Positions 63,893-64,000 of a DNA stretch of 64,000 nucleotides are shown in pieces; within the stretch, counting starts at the first letter, position 1, and every line of letters starts with the position of its first letter. The position numbers and the translations under genes were made by a program. Origin of the DNA: Myxococcales bacterium (GTDB taxonomy: Bacteria; Myxococcota_A; Polyangia; Polyangiales; Ga0077539); contig JAAFIF010000021.1 in the NCBI GenBank assembly GCA_013298625.1, positions 1 to 64,000 on the forward strand, written 5' to 3'. The notes under the pieces are model-generated. The model had not been told where the DNA came from. It saw nothing but the letters and a program-made list of their open reading frames with translations, and ran no database searches.

Positions 63893-64000
63893 CTAAACCA
63901 CCACCGCGACGGGGTTCGTAGTTTTCCCGGTGCGCGGCAGTGGTTTGACTTGATTTCAACGGTCTTTCGATTGCCCGATCCGCTCGGGCATCTTCGATGC
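63893..64000. repeat. Dispersed hairpin repeat, copy 2 (runs to window end)
   Basis: Matches 6341-6449, with high identity from CTAAACCA to about 63968 and looser similarity to the window end. The inverted-repeat arms are less well paired than in copy 1. It starts immediately after the duplicated gene fragment and may extend beyond the window. Confidence 0.8.

Overview
The window is very GC-rich, tightly packed bacterial chromosome. It most likely comes from a myxobacterium (Myxococcota, Polyangia; a Sandaracinus-type relative is my best guess, by inference only). The evidence is the paired PSD/DUF1592-type and DUF1552 genes, many lipoproteins with Asp/Ala/Ser/Pro-rich linkers and Cys-rich or FG-GAP repeats, PEGA and RCC1 proteins, a bacterial Thg1-like protein and a putative myxobacterial paralogous-family (TIGR02265/DUF2378-like) protein. 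GTG and TTG starts are common. Long antisense frames are a by-product of base composition.

Layout. 1-118: the 3' end of a 5S rRNA and its terminator, so an rRNA operon lies just upstream. 377-8170: a DUF3516-type RNA helicase, unknown proteins, a GYF_2 membrane protein, a TPR lipoprotein and a Thg1-like reverse (3'-5') polymerase. 8188-16099: a LuxR/TPR regulator, a zinc-ribbon protein, 2,4-dienoyl-CoA reductase, two lipoproteins, a protein with two degenerate nucleotide-cyclase-like domains and a glutathione transferase. 16137-21915: a divergent module of a lipoprotein and a protein with a PARP-type split zinc-finger pattern on the minus strand, and an alpha-helical/VWA (TROVE-like) protein coupled to an ARPP-2-like protein with a Fis-like C-terminus on the plus strand. 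This is the best candidate for an undescribed system.

21919-36063: lipoproteins, a HEAT-repeat protein, a PLP enzyme, a Rieske oxygenase, an Eis-like acetyltransferase, a DUF2293 protein, a secreted EEP-family phosphodiesterase, an OmpR/histidine kinase pair and a second glutathione transferase. 36156-39664: a PSD cytochrome-type lipoprotein and a Tat-exported DUF1552 protein. 39704-45319: a likely surface operon of two paralogous Cys-rich lipoproteins, an OmpA/thrombospondin-3 protein, a secreted protein with a collagen-like segment and three copies of a Cys-Cys-ending domain, and a membrane TPR protein. 45303-47582: an FG-GAP lipoprotein gene bracketed by 49-bp direct repeats made from the 3' ends of the two flanking genes, so it looks inserted. 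47552-62644: a fatty-acid/sterol hydroxylase, more lipoproteins, a quinone-oxidoreductase-like enzyme, a mini peptidoglycan-binding protein, RCC1, DUF2809, GNAT, AraC, PEGA and DUF4397 proteins.

62925-64000: a TIGR02265/DUF2378-like gene, then a truncated duplicate of part of the lipoprotein gene at 60644-61624. That duplicate runs straight into the second copy of a hairpin repeat also present at 6341-6449.

How the genes work together: most of the window encodes cell-surface or periplasmic proteins of unknown ligand. These are interspersed with one-component regulators (LuxR/TPR, AraC), one two-component system and two possible RNA or ADP-ribose-related functions (Thg1; VWA/ARPP-2/zinc finger). 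No transposase, phage gene, tRNA or CRISPR array was seen.
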